Below, in pieces: positions 24,809-33,719 of a stretch of 64,000 nucleotides of DNA. Position numbers and translations under genes: made by a program. Positions within the stretch are counted from its first letter, which is position 1. Every line of letters starts with the position of its first letter. The stretch covers positions 1,116,001-1,180,000 of the forward strand of contig NZ_CP046155.1 in NCBI RefSeq assembly GCF_016403105.1, in the 5' to 3' direction. This DNA is from Leptolyngbya sp. BL0902. GTDB taxonomy: Bacteria; Cyanobacteriota; Cyanobacteriia; Phormidesmidales; Phormidesmidaceae. The notes below the pieces were generated by a model. That model worked only from the letters and a program-made list of their open reading frames with translations, did not search any database and was not told the DNA's origin.

Positions 24809-27331
24809 GTGGCGATTCTGTTTAATGACATTACAGAGCGCAAGGCTGGCGAACTCACCCTAGAGCAGCAGATTCGCCAGGAGTATCTGCTGGGCGACAT
24901 TGCCCAGGAAATCCGCGAATCCCTGGAACTGCACCAGGTGCTGCGTACGGCGGTAAATCGGGTGAGGGATTGGCTCGCCTGCGACCGGGCCATTATTTTT
25001 CGCTTCCAGCCTACCTGGCAGGGGGAGGTGGTGATGGAGTCTGTGGGGGTCGGGTGGTTGGCAATTCAGTCCACCAACATCACCGATCCCTGCCTGGAAG
25101 ATCGCTTCATTGAGCCCTTTCGCCGGGGGTATGTGTCGGTCTTGAACGACATTTGCCAGCCCGATCTAGATCCTTGCTACGTTGAAATGTTGCAGGCATT
25201 CCAGGTGCAGGCCAGCCTCGCCGTACCAATTTTGAGGGGCAAAACCCTGTGGGGCTTGTTCATCGTCCATCAGTGCGATACGCCGCGCCAGTGGCAGGCC
25301 CCAGAAATTGCCATGCTGAAGCGCCTCACCACCCAGTTAGGCATCGCCATTCACCAGTCCGAACTCTATGCTCAAACCCGCAGCGAACTGTTGGCGCGGC
25401 AGGAGATGCAGGCGGTGATCGAAGCCAGTGAAGCCCGTTTTCGATCCCTCAGTACCGCTGCCCCGATTGGCATTTGCCAAACCACTGCCGAGGGGCTTTG
25501 TCTCTATGCCAATCCCCGCTGGTGTGAACTTTCGGGCCTATGCCCAGAGGATTGCCTGGGGGACGGCTGGCGGCAGGGGGTGCATCCTGAGGATAAGAAG
25601 GCCCTCACCACCGCCTGGGCCAACTACCTAGATGACCCTCGCCAGCCCATCCCAGACTTTCGCCTGCAAACTCCCACCGGAGTGATTCACTGGATTTCGA
25701 TGCGCGTGGCCCCAATTTTATCCCCCAGCGGCGACACCATCGGCCATGTCAGCACCGCCATCGACATCACCCAGCAAACCCACGCCCAACAAGCTTTGTT
25801 GGCCAGCGAACAGCGGCTTCAGGGGATTTTAGACAACGCCCCCGCCGCTGTCTATATGCTAGACCCCGACAACCGCCACGTTTTGGTCAACCAGAGTTAT
25901 GCCGACCTGCTGGCCTCCACACCAGCGGCCCTGGTGGGCCAGACCCTGCACGATCTGTGGCCCGCTGAGGTGGCCGATGCTTTGGTGGCCCAAAACCGCG
26001 CGGTGCTAGCGTCGGGCCAACGGCTGCAATTTGAGGACACGGTGTCCCTCGCCGACGGTCTCCACTACTACATCACCGCCAAATTTCCCCTCTACGATGG
26101 TGCAGGCAATCCCTACGCCCTCTGCGGCATCTCCACCGATATCACTGAACGCAAGCGGCTGGAGGCCCAGTTTTACCATGCCCAATGGCTAGAGAACCTG
26201 GGCACCCTATCCAGCGGCATCGCCCATGACCTGAACAACGTCCTGACTCCCATTCTGACCATGGCCCAAATCCTCCGGCTTACCCAGCCTGGAATGGATG
26301 CCAAGGGTCAAGAAAAACTGGATTTAATCGAGCGCAGCGCCAGGCGGGGGGCCAGCCTGGTGAAGCAGATTTTGGCCGTCACCCGTACCCCCAACGGCCA
26401 CCCTATCCCCATCGACCCGGTGGCGCTGCTGTGGGAGGAAATTGCCCTGATGCAGCAGAGCTTTCCCAAAACCATCCAGATTTACCCAGATCTACCGCCC
26501 TCGAAGTCCCAAACTCCACCCCTCGGCACCATTAGGATAGACCCCACCTACCTGCATCAAATTATCCTCAACCTGGGGGTCAATGCTCGCGACGCCATGC
26601 CCCAGGGCGGTCTGCTCACCCTGGCAGCGGCCCTGGTTGAGGTGGATGAGGCCATGGCCCGCCGCTTTCCCGAAGCCCAGCCGGGAGCCTACCTGATGAT
26701 TACCGTGGCTGATACGGGGGTTGGCATTCCCCCCGATGTGCAGCGGCAGATGTTTGATCCATTTTTTACGACCAAGGCCCCAGGCCAAGGCACCGGGCTG
26801 GGCTTGGCCACGGTGCGCGACCTGGTGAAGGCCAGCCAGGGCTTTATTCAGGTTTTGAGTCAGGTGGGCCAGGGCACCCAGTTCCAGATCTATTTCCCCT
26901 GCATCACCGAGCCGCTGCCGGAGCCTCGACCTCAGTTGAGCCCGGGAACGGGGCAACCCCAGCCGAGCGGGGCCACGGTACTGCTGGTGGAGGACGAAGC
27001 CCTGGGGCGCGATATGCTGCAAGCCCTCCTAGAAAGCCACCACTATCGCCTACTGCTCGCCCAGGATGGAGCAGCGGCTCTGGCCAAATACCACCAGCAC
27101 CGCCACAGAATTCAGTTGGTGATCACCGATATTATGATGCCCGTCCTAGACGGTCTCACCTTAATTGAAAGCCTGCGAAGCCAAGACCCCCAGGTGCCTA
27201 TCATCGCCTTCAGCGGTATTCCCAGCCACGCCAACTTTGCCCTCGCCGCCGGGGCCAATGTCTTCCTCGACAAGCCCTTTGATGCCGAAGCCCTGCTAAA
27301 CCAGGTGGCCCTGGCCCTGGATCCAGCCTAA
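24809..27331 (+). CDS. C-terminal part of the same hybrid histidine kinase (GAF-PAS-PAS-kinase-receiver)
   Basis: 840 codons that continue the frame of the preceding piece directly after its TAG; the first codon is GTG. Domains in order: the last PAS strand (1-12), a GAF domain of phytochrome type (about 20-195), two PAS domains (about 210-325 and 335-450), a dimerisation/phosphoacceptor domain with His in [14 protein letters not shown], an HATPase domain ([24 protein letters not shown]), and a receiver domain ([13 protein letters not shown]; Asp in [12 protein letters not shown]; conserved Lys in FLDKPFD). GTG could serve as a restart, but no ribosome-binding site is obvious before it. Restored, the protein would have about 1259 residues. 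Confidence 0.88.
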   Translation: MAILFNDITERKAGELTLEQQIRQEYLLGDIAQEIRESLELHQVLRTAVNRVRDWLACDRAIIFRFQPTWQGEVVMESVGVGWLAIQSTNITDPCLEDRFIEPFRRGYVSVLNDICQPDLDPCYVEMLQAFQVQASLAVPILRGKTLWGLFIVHQCDTPRQWQAPEIAMLKRLTTQLGIAIHQSELYAQTRSELLARQEMQAVIEASEARFRSLSTAAPIGICQTTAEGLCLYANPRWCELSGLCPEDCLGDGWRQGVHPEDKKALTTAWANYLDDPRQPIPDFRLQTPTGVIHWISMRVAPILSPSGDTIGHVSTAIDITQQTHAQQALLASEQRLQGILDNAPAAVYMLDPDNRHVLVNQSYADLLASTPAALVGQTLHDLWPAEVADALVAQNRAVLASGQRLQFEDTVSLADGLHYYITAKFPLYDGAGNPYALCGISTDITERKRLEAQFYHAQWLENLGTLSSGIAHDLNNVLTPILTMAQILRLTQPGMDAKGQEKLDLIERSARRGASLVKQILAVTRTPNGHPIPIDPVALLWEEIALMQQSFPKTIQIYPDLPPSKSQTPPLGTIRIDPTYLHQIILNLGVNARDAMPQGGLLTLAAALVEVDEAMARRFPEAQPGAYLMITVADTGVGIPPDVQRQMFDPFFTTKAPGQGTGLGLATVRDLVKASQGFIQVLSQVGQGTQFQIYFPCITEPLPEPRPQLSPGTGQPQPSGATVLLVEDEALGRDMLQALLESHHYRLLLAQDGAAALAKYHQHRHRIQLVITDIMMPVLDGLTLIESLRSQDPQVPIIAFSGIPSHANFALAAGANVFLDKPFDAEALLNQVALALDPA

Positions 27332-27399
27332 ACCCTCCGCCCTACGGTGATGCCCTGGGCTATACCCGTGAGCAACCTCCGCCCCCAAGACTTGCCTCC

Positions 27400-29394
27400 T
27401 TACCAGGTGAAGCGCAGCCCTTGGGAGACGAGAAAGGCTTGCAGGGCAGGCATTTGGCCTGTGACGACAATCTGGGCAGGGGTGAGGTCAGCGGGTTTGC
27501 CTTCTCGCAGTAGCCAGCCAGCGGTGGCCCCAGCCGCTCCGCCCACGCTCCATTCACCATAATGAACGCGAGTAACGCCGTTGACGATGTGGCTGACGGC
27601 CATGCTTTTGCCGCCAATCAGCACGTTATCGACGCCCTGGGGCACGATGGCCTCTAGGGGAATTTGCAAGGGCCGCACCACAAATTCCTTGATGCTAGCC
27701 GAGGCGGCTTCGTAGGTGGGACGTCCGTCGCGGTAGCGACAGCCGTGGATGTCGATGTCGTAGTGGGCGAGGGCAACGGCGGTAGCGCTGAAGTCTCGGC
27801 CTCCGGTCATGTCTTCGCGCAGGTCGGCTTCCACGGCCATGAAGCTGTCTTGGCCGTAGGCAGGACGGCCCAAAATGCGGCGACCTTCGCGGATGTAGGG
27901 CACCATACTGAGGCCAGACTGGGTGCCGAGGGGCGCATCTTTGCCCGTCAGCAGGGTGAGGGGGAGTTTGTCGGTGGCTTCCCGGTCAATCAGCCATTCT
28001 GCGAACATCAGGGCGTGAATTTCGCCATAATTCAAGGATTCCACCGACAGTCCGCCCAGCCAGTCTTGCTTTTGTCCGGTGAGGCGAAGATCCTCTTCGG
28101 TCAGCACTAGGGGGGGATCCATAAAGTGCCAATCGTTGCCCTTGTTCCAGTTCATCAGCGTCATTTCCCCTGGTCGGGTGACGTTGACGTTGCCGCTGTC
28201 GGTGCTGTGGCTGACGATGCGGCGGTAGTTAAACACGCTGCTGCTATTGAAGAAGGGGAACCCCTCTAGGTCAAACACCTTCCAGTGTTCTTCGCGGGTG
28301 AAGGCGGGCTCGATCTTTTGCAGTTCCTTGAGGCTGGCGTTGCCGTCGTCTAGGGTGGCCAGCACAAAGGGATAGGTGTAAGCCTGGGTGCAGTCGGGGT
28401 TTTCGCGGGGGGCGGCGTTCACCTCCCCGGTGAAGGATTGGGCATCGGAGCCGACCCGATGGGGCAGGTTGGCCCAGCCCACCAGTTCTCCGGTGTCGGT
28501 GGCGTCAATCACCACCATGCGGCCACCGGGGGGCGGCTGCAATCGCACAGGAATTTTGTTGTAAATATCGCTGTCTGACCAGCTATACCATTCCTCCAGT
28601 TCGCGGGAGAGCCGCCCCGTGGGCACATAGTTGGGGTCGAGGGGAATCCGTCGCACGCCGTAGACCGCTGTGACGATACGGCCCGTGGGGTCAAAGGCCG
28701 CTCCTTTAAAGGCCGTCGAGGTGGCCCAGCGACTGTCTGGGGCACTCTGCACCGCTTGGCGCATCCACATTTCTGCCGCCGTGGCCCCGGCCCTAGGCGA
28801 GAAGCACAGTTCCCCCACCCAGCAGCTATTCACCGACGCCACCGACTGCGGACTACCCAATCCCGTCCAGGTGGGTAAATGTACAGGTTGCCGCCGAATC
28901 AGTGCCTTGAATGCCTCCCAACTGGGGGAAAAATTCCGCCGCCAGCGCATTGCCCGCGATTCATCAATGGCGGAAACGCCCTGGGAGCTAATCTGCCCGC
29001 CCAGCCAGGGGGTGAGTTCCATGACGCAGGTGGTGGCCCCGGTTTTCATGGCGTGGGCGGCGGCGGCAACCCCGCCTAGGGTGCCGCCAATCACCACCAC
29101 TTCGCAGGTCCACACTTCCTCGGCGATGGGCAGTGGGTTCAGCACCGGACGCCCGTTGGCGGTCTGAATTTGGCGAATCCCCTGAGCCACCTCCGCCCGA
29201 TTCACCACCTGCCCCACCGGACGCTGGGCCATCACCACTGGCCCCCGCCAGGGGCCGCTCACCGTGCGAAAGGCCGCCAGCAGCACACTACTGCCCAATA
29301 CCGTCCCCATCACCAGCCCCGATAATCGGGTCATGCGGCGCTGGGTACGTCTGCGCTTGAGGGGAAGAGAACGATACCGACGACGTTCCAGCAT
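27400..29394 (-). CDS. FAD-dependent oxidoreductase, membrane-anchored or exported
   Basis: A 664-residue protein of the FAD_oxidored (PF12831-like) group. A very basic N-terminus (RRRYRSLPLKRRRTQRR) and a hydrophobic segment at about 23-42 suggest a signal anchor or secretion signal. The dinucleotide fold is CEVVVIGGTLGGVAAAAHA. MVVIDATDTGELVGWANL and NVLIGGKSMAVSHIVNG are family motifs close to the flavin. Relatives include putative xanthan-lyase-type oxidoreductases; the substrate is unknown. It is a single gene, convergent with the kinase. Confidence 0.87.
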   Translation of the reverse strand: MLERRRYRSLPLKRRRTQRRMTRLSGLVMGTVLGSSVLLAAFRTVSGPWRGPVVMAQRPVGQVVNRAEVAQGIRQIQTANGRPVLNPLPIAEEVWTCEVVVIGGTLGGVAAAAHAMKTGATTCVMELTPWLGGQISSQGVSAIDESRAMRWRRNFSPSWEAFKALIRRQPVHLPTWTGLGSPQSVASVNSCWVGELCFSPRAGATAAEMWMRQAVQSAPDSRWATSTAFKGAAFDPTGRIVTAVYGVRRIPLDPNYVPTGRLSRELEEWYSWSDSDIYNKIPVRLQPPPGGRMVVIDATDTGELVGWANLPHRVGSDAQSFTGEVNAAPRENPDCTQAYTYPFVLATLDDGNASLKELQKIEPAFTREEHWKVFDLEGFPFFNSSSVFNYRRIVSHSTDSGNVNVTRPGEMTLMNWNKGNDWHFMDPPLVLTEEDLRLTGQKQDWLGGLSVESLNYGEIHALMFAEWLIDREATDKLPLTLLTGKDAPLGTQSGLSMVPYIREGRRILGRPAYGQDSFMAVEADLREDMTGGRDFSATAVALAHYDIDIHGCRYRDGRPTYEAASASIKEFVVRPLQIPLEAIVPQGVDNVLIGGKSMAVSHIVNGVTRVHYGEWSVGGAAGATAGWLLREGKPADLTPAQIVVTGQMPALQAFLVSQGLRFTW

Positions 29395-29559
29395 GGACTA
29401 AGACGCAATACAACTTAGGATCTCGTCTGTGAAGTGTAGCAACGAAATCCAAAGACGACGCAGAATCTCCAAGCCCACCTTCGGAGTCCATCCGGTGCGC
29501 TTGACCCAGTAGCGACGTTGTCCCAGATATGGGTTGCCTTAGATATGGGTTGTTTTAAC

Positions 29560-29631
29560 GAGCATGGCAGGATTCGAACCTGCGACACCTAGAACCGGAA
29601 TCTAGTGCTCTATCCACTGAGCTACATGCCC
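29560..29631 (-). tRNA. tRNA-Arg (anticodon CCG)
   Basis: On the minus strand a full cloverleaf can be drawn: acceptor GGGCATG with CATGCTC (one G-U pair), D-arm GCTC...GAGC, anticodon stem CTAGA/TCTAG around loop TTCCGGT, and T-arm GCAGG-TTCGAAT-CCTGC. The anticodon CCG reads CGG arginine codons. The 72-nt gene does not encode the CCA end. Confidence 0.97.
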
Positions 29632-29751
29632 TTAGGCTGAACAATCATAGCATCTCTGGTTTGGTCATGGCACAGTTGCACGGAAAATCCTTCTGAGGCG
29701 GTCGGGCTATCCTGGAGGGTGGAAAGGCGTCATCGGCAGGGAAGGGATGGC

Positions 29752-30618
29752 ATGGATCGGTATGCAACGCTGCGCCACATTGAGCAGTTGAATCCAAAGC
29801 AGGATCACCAGCGCATTGCTCATTTGCTGGTGGGCTACGAGTTCCCTTGGGATATGACGCGGGCGCTGGAGGTGGCGCTGTTGCGGACGTTCTGTATTCC
29901 CAGCATTGCCCAACTGTTGGACAGAACGGGCGAGTTTCAGCACCATGCCCAAAAGCGCTACGACGACACGGGCATTGTGGTATCTGAGGTGTTCAAGCAG
30001 GGCTACGACAGCCCCAGGGGTGCGGCCTTCATTCAGCGGATGAACGCTATCCACGGCCACTACGCCATCGCCAATGAGGACTTTCTCTACGTGCTGTCTA
30101 CCTTTATCTATGAGCCGATTCGCTGGGTCAATCGCTTTGGCTGGCGGCCCCTGGGTGAAGCAGAACAGTGGGCTTGCTACTACTTTTGGGTGGCGGTGGG
30201 AGAACGCATGGGTCTGCGAGACATTCCCCCTAGCTACGCCGACTTTGAGCGCTTTAACCGCGATTATGAAGCCCAGCGGTTTGCCTATGATCCCAGCAAC
30301 CAGCGGGTGGCCAACGCCACGCGGCGCATGATGCTGTCCTGGTTTCCGGTTCCGCTGCGGCCCCTGGTGCAGGCTGGCATTCCGGCCTTACTGGATGAGG
30401 CGTTGTTGACCGCCCTAGGTTGGGAACCCGCCCCGGTTTGGCTTCAGCGCACCGCCGTCATGGCCCTCACGAGCCGGAGTCGCCTGCTCCAACGCCTGCC
30501 GCCAAGCACCAAATCCGATTTTTTCATCGATCAACCCATCCGCACCTACCCCAATGGCTACACCCTAGAGGACATCGGCCCCGATGCCCTGCGGGATCGC
30601 CTTTCGCCACCCACCTAG
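29752..30618 (+). CDS. MpaB-type oxygenase (DUF2236 family)
   Basis: A 288-residue, mostly helical protein related to the ER-bound oxygenase MpaB and rubber oxygenases. RTFCIPSIAQLLDRTGEF, the His-containing AIHGHYAIANEDFLYVLSTF and EPIRWVNRFGWRPL are the conserved blocks. Such proteins are heme- or metal-dependent oxygenases, but most have no known substrate. The ATG at 29752 follows a GGAAGGGATGGC context, and a more upstream ATG at 29719 is less likely. Confidence 0.85.
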   Translation: MDRYATLRHIEQLNPKQDHQRIAHLLVGYEFPWDMTRALEVALLRTFCIPSIAQLLDRTGEFQHHAQKRYDDTGIVVSEVFKQGYDSPRGAAFIQRMNAIHGHYAIANEDFLYVLSTFIYEPIRWVNRFGWRPLGEAEQWACYYFWVAVGERMGLRDIPPSYADFERFNRDYEAQRFAYDPSNQRVANATRRMMLSWFPVPLRPLVQAGIPALLDEALLTALGWEPAPVWLQRTAVMALTSRSRLLQRLPPSTKSDFFIDQPIRTYPNGYTLEDIGPDALRDRLSPPT

Positions 30619-30632
30619 TGCCGGAGGCTTGT

Positions 30633-30664
30633 AGGTCAGGAGGCTTTCAGGTCAGGGGGCTTTC
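30633..30664 (+). repeat. 16-mer tandem repeat after the MpaB gene
   Basis: Two near-identical 16-mers (AGGTCAGGAGGCTTTC and AGGTCAGGGGGCTTTC) stand head to tail, with partial copies on both sides. They start 15 bases after the stop codon. Confidence 0.8.
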
Positions 30665-30760
30665 AGGTGTCGATGAATTGTGTACCCAGGCTGACTGAGG
30701 GCGAGTGAGGGATTCGGTTCGCCGCAAGTGTTAACTTAAATGAAGCAATGAGAGGGCGCG

Positions 30761-31759
30761 ATGGTAACTGCGGCACTGGCCAATCCCCAAATCAAAACCT
30801 GGCAATGGCAGGGGTTTTCCATTCGCTATCAGCAGGTGGGCGAGGAGGGCGTACCGATCCTCTGTATTCACGGTTTTGGGGCCTCCAGCGACCACTGGCG
30901 CAAGAATTTACCCGTCTATGGCCAACGGCATCAAGGCCAAGTCTATCGGGCCTACGCCATCGACCTGATTGGCTTTGGCTTGTCCGACAAACCCACCCCC
31001 GGTCAGCCGCTCCCCTACCGTTTTGAAACCTGGGGCCAGCAAGTTCTCGACTTTTGCCGCGAGGTGATCGGTCAGCCCGCCTACCTGGTGGCCAACTCCA
31101 TCGGTTGTGTTGTGGCGATGCAGGCGGCGGTGGATGCCCCAGAATGGGTACGGGGCCTGGTGATGATGGACTGCTCCCTGCGGCTGTTGCACGAACGGCG
31201 GCGGGATCAAATTCCTTGGCACCAGCGGGTGAGCACGCCGATCATTCAACAACTGCTGGGCTATCCAGCGGTGGGGCGCTTTTTCTTTAGCCGCATTGCC
31301 CGCCCCCAGGTGGTTCGCAACCTGCTGAAGCAGGCGTATCACGATCACACAGCCGTCACCGATGAGTTGGTCAACGCCATCCTCACCCCGGCCCAAACCC
31401 CCGGAGCCGCCGAGGTCTTTTTGGCCTTCGTGCGCTACTCCCAGGGGCCGCTGCCGGAGGATTTGCTGCCGCACCTGTCCTGTCCGGCTTGGCTGATTTG
31501 GGGACAGGCCGACCCCTGGGAACCCGTCGCCCTGGGTCGTACCCTGGCCCACTATCCCGCCGTAAAGGCCATGGTAGAACTGCCCAACGTGGGCCACTGC
31601 CCCCAAGATGAGGCCCCCGACCAGGTGAACCCCCTGGTGATGGACTGGATTACGGCGGACTGGGCCAAGCAACAGGCTGGGCCGGATACTGAGTCGAGCG
31701 ATCAGCCAGACGCTGGGCCGAACGCTGGGCCGAACGCTGAGCCAGACGACCAGCCGTGA
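30761..31759 (+). CDS. Alpha/beta-fold hydrolase (pheophytinase/chlorophyll dephytylase-like)
   Basis: 332 residues. The oxyanion block LCIHGFGASSDHWRKN, IDLIGFGLSDKP, the nucleophile elbow VANSIGCVVAM with Ser, the acid in IWGQADPWEP and the His in PNVGHCPQDEAP are all intact, so a working catalytic triad is likely. The pattern resembles chloroplast and cyanobacterial hydrolases that act on chlorophyll or pheophytin, but the substrate is not proven. The C-terminal ~25 residues are a low-complexity tail made by a 12-mer DNA repeat. The stop overlaps a GTG of prmC, so the genes are tightly coupled. Confidence 0.9.
   Translation: MVTAALANPQIKTWQWQGFSIRYQQVGEEGVPILCIHGFGASSDHWRKNLPVYGQRHQGQVYRAYAIDLIGFGLSDKPTPGQPLPYRFETWGQQVLDFCREVIGQPAYLVANSIGCVVAMQAAVDAPEWVRGLVMMDCSLRLLHERRRDQIPWHQRVSTPIIQQLLGYPAVGRFFFSRIARPQVVRNLLKQAYHDHTAVTDELVNAILTPAQTPGAAEVFLAFVRYSQGPLPEDLLPHLSCPAWLIWGQADPWEPVALGRTLAHYPAVKAMVELPNVGHCPQDEAPDQVNPLVMDWITADWAKQQAGPDTESSDQPDAGPNAGPNAEPDDQP
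31712..31747 (+). repeat. 12-mer tandem repeat at the end of the hydrolase gene
   Basis: Three 12-mers (GCTGGGCCGAAC twice, then GCTGAGCCAGAC) encode AGPN-AGPN-AEPD. The period keeps the frame, so copy-number change would only lengthen or shorten the tail. Confidence 0.9.
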
Positions 31760-31761
31760 CC

Positions 31762-32724
31762 ATGGCAGAAGAACCCTCGCATGCCGCCACTCCAGCCCGC
31801 CCGGTATCGTCGCCACCGACAACGGGCGAGCAGATTTCCGGCACCGTTTTGGCCCAGTGGCGCGAGCGGGCCATGGCTGAAGCCCAGGCCGCAGGGATCG
31901 ACCCCCTAGAGGTGGACTGGTTCCTGCGGGCCATCAGCGACCTAGATGGCCTGACCCTGCGGTTGGGGACGCTCGCCCAGCGGCCCAGTGTCGGGCTCAG
32001 CCTCTCCCTGGCCGACCTAGAACAGCGTTGGCAGCAGCGGATTCAGCAACGGGTTCCCGTGCAGTACCTCGTTGGTGAAACGCCTTGGCGGCAGTTTTCT
32101 TTGCGGGTGTCTCCAGCGGTGCTGATTCCCCGGCCCGAAACGGAATTGATCATTGATCTGGCGATGGATGCGGTGAAGCGCAGCCCCCAGCAGGACGACC
32201 TCGCTACAGGGCTGTGGGCCGATCTGGGTACGGGCAGCGGGGCCATCGCCATCGGGTTAGCCGACGCCTTTCCCCGGGCGCACATTCTGGCGGTTGATCA
32301 TAGTGCCGAGGCCCTTGCCATCGCCGAGGAGAATATTCAGCGCTATGGCCTCACTGACCGCATCACCCTCTGCCACGGGTCTTGGTTCCAGCCCTTGGCA
32401 CAGTACCGAGGCCAACTCAGCGCCCTGGTGTCTAATCCGCCCTACATTCCTTCGGGGCTGCTGCCCAGCCTTCAGCCAGAGGTGATTGGCCACGAACCTA
32501 AAGCTGCTCTCGATGGCGGCGACGATGGCCTTGATGATCTGCGTACCCTGGCTACCCAGGCCCCGGATTACCTGATCTCCGGTGGATTGTGGCTGGCGGA
32601 AATGATGGCAGGACAGGGGCAGGCAGTTGCCGACTTACTCGCCCAAGGAGGGGCCTATCGGGATATTCAGGTCATTGAAGACCTAGCCGGACGGGATCGC
32701 TTTACGGTGGCATGGCGGCGATGA
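31762..32724 (+). CDS. prmC: Peptide chain release factor N5-glutamine methyltransferase
   Basis: About 320 residues. It methylates the Gln of the GGQ loop of release factors RF1/RF2 using SAM. VLIPRPETELIIDLAMD, the SAM loop WADLGTGSGAIAIGLA and the substrate motif SNPPYIPSG are all present. The ATG at 31762 lies three bases after the preceding stop. A GTG at 31756 overlapping that stop is the alternative start. The first ~35 residues are a weakly conserved Pro/Thr-rich extension. Confidence 0.95.
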   Translation: MAEEPSHAATPARPVSSPPTTGEQISGTVLAQWRERAMAEAQAAGIDPLEVDWFLRAISDLDGLTLRLGTLAQRPSVGLSLSLADLEQRWQQRIQQRVPVQYLVGETPWRQFSLRVSPAVLIPRPETELIIDLAMDAVKRSPQQDDLATGLWADLGTGSGAIAIGLADAFPRAHILAVDHSAEALAIAEENIQRYGLTDRITLCHGSWFQPLAQYRGQLSALVSNPPYIPSGLLPSLQPEVIGHEPKAALDGGDDGLDDLRTLATQAPDYLISGGLWLAEMMAGQGQAVADLLAQGGAYRDIQVIEDLAGRDRFTVAWRR

Positions 32725-32906
32725 GCAAAAGAACGGCGACGGGGACGAAGGCCCGTGGGGGCGCAGTTGTGACGTTCCCGTGGAACTGAGGACCCCTGCC
32801 TTGTTAGAGGGGAGAATAGCAAGGCCAGGTATTCGGTATCCAACGTCACAATTAGCCCTGGCTAAGCCGCTAAGCTGGCTATGGTTTTGCTGGTGGAACT
32901 GCCTCA

Positions 32907-33587
32907 ATGACGCGCTTTATTTCCGCTGATCCCTACCCCTATCCCTACGATGGCGACCTGCGCCCCGACAATACAGCCCTGATTATCATCGACATGCAGA
33001 CGGACTTCTGCGGCAAGGGGGGCTATGTAGACAAAATGGGCTACGACCTCGCCCTCACCCGCGCCCCCATCGCACCGATCCAGACCGTGCTGGGGGTGAT
33101 GCGAGACCAGGGATTCACGATCCTCCACACTCGCGAAGGCCATCGGCCCGACCTGTCTGACCTTCCTGCCAATAAGCGATGGCGATCCCAGCAAATTGGC
33201 GCAGGCATTGGCGACCCCGGCCCCTGCGGACGCATTTTGGTGCGGGGAGAACCGGGCTGGGAGATCATTCCCGAATTGACCCCCAGGGACGGCGAAATTA
33301 TCATCGACAAACCGGGCAAGGGATCGTTCTACGCCACGGATTTAGACTTGATTCTCACCGTCAGGGGCATTCGCAACCTCATCCTGACGGGCATCACCAC
33401 CGATGTGTGTGTTCACACCACCATGCGCGACGCCAACGACCGAGGCTATGAATGTCTGCTGCTGTCAGACTGCACCGGAGCCACCGACTACGGCAACTAC
33501 CTCGCGGCCCTCAAGATGATCAAAATGCAGGGGGGGGTGTTTGGCTCGGTGGCCACCTCTGCCGATCTCCTGCAAGGCTTGGCCTAG
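32907..33587 (+). CDS. Isochorismatase-family cysteine hydrolase (biuret/ureidoacrylate amidohydrolase-like)
   Basis: 226 residues. The catalytic triad of the family is visible: Asp in [11 protein letters not shown], Lys in [10 protein letters not shown] and Cys in [17 protein letters not shown]. The long N-terminus ([11 protein letters not shown]) and the [13 protein letters not shown] block are seen in enzymes hydrolysing biuret or ureidoacrylate-type amides, so a role in nitrogen salvage is plausible. The exact substrate cannot be read from sequence. It stands alone between prmC and the antiporter gene. Confidence 0.9.
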   Translation: MTRFISADPYPYPYDGDLRPDNTALIIIDMQTDFCGKGGYVDKMGYDLALTRAPIAPIQTVLGVMRDQGFTILHTREGHRPDLSDLPANKRWRSQQIGAGIGDPGPCGRILVRGEPGWEIIPELTPRDGEIIIDKPGKGSFYATDLDLILTVRGIRNLILTGITTDVCVHTTMRDANDRGYECLLLSDCTGATDYGNYLAALKMIKMQGGVFGSVATSADLLQGLA

Positions 33588-33719
33588 GACTGGGCTGACG
33601 TTGACAATCTCCTCCCTGGAGACTTGCTGAATCCCCTAACCGTGGTCTATCGTGCCTGTGCCTGCCTTTAGTGCAGGTTAATAGTTCGGTTTGGCCGTTT
33701 ATCCCAGGACGCTGCCCCT

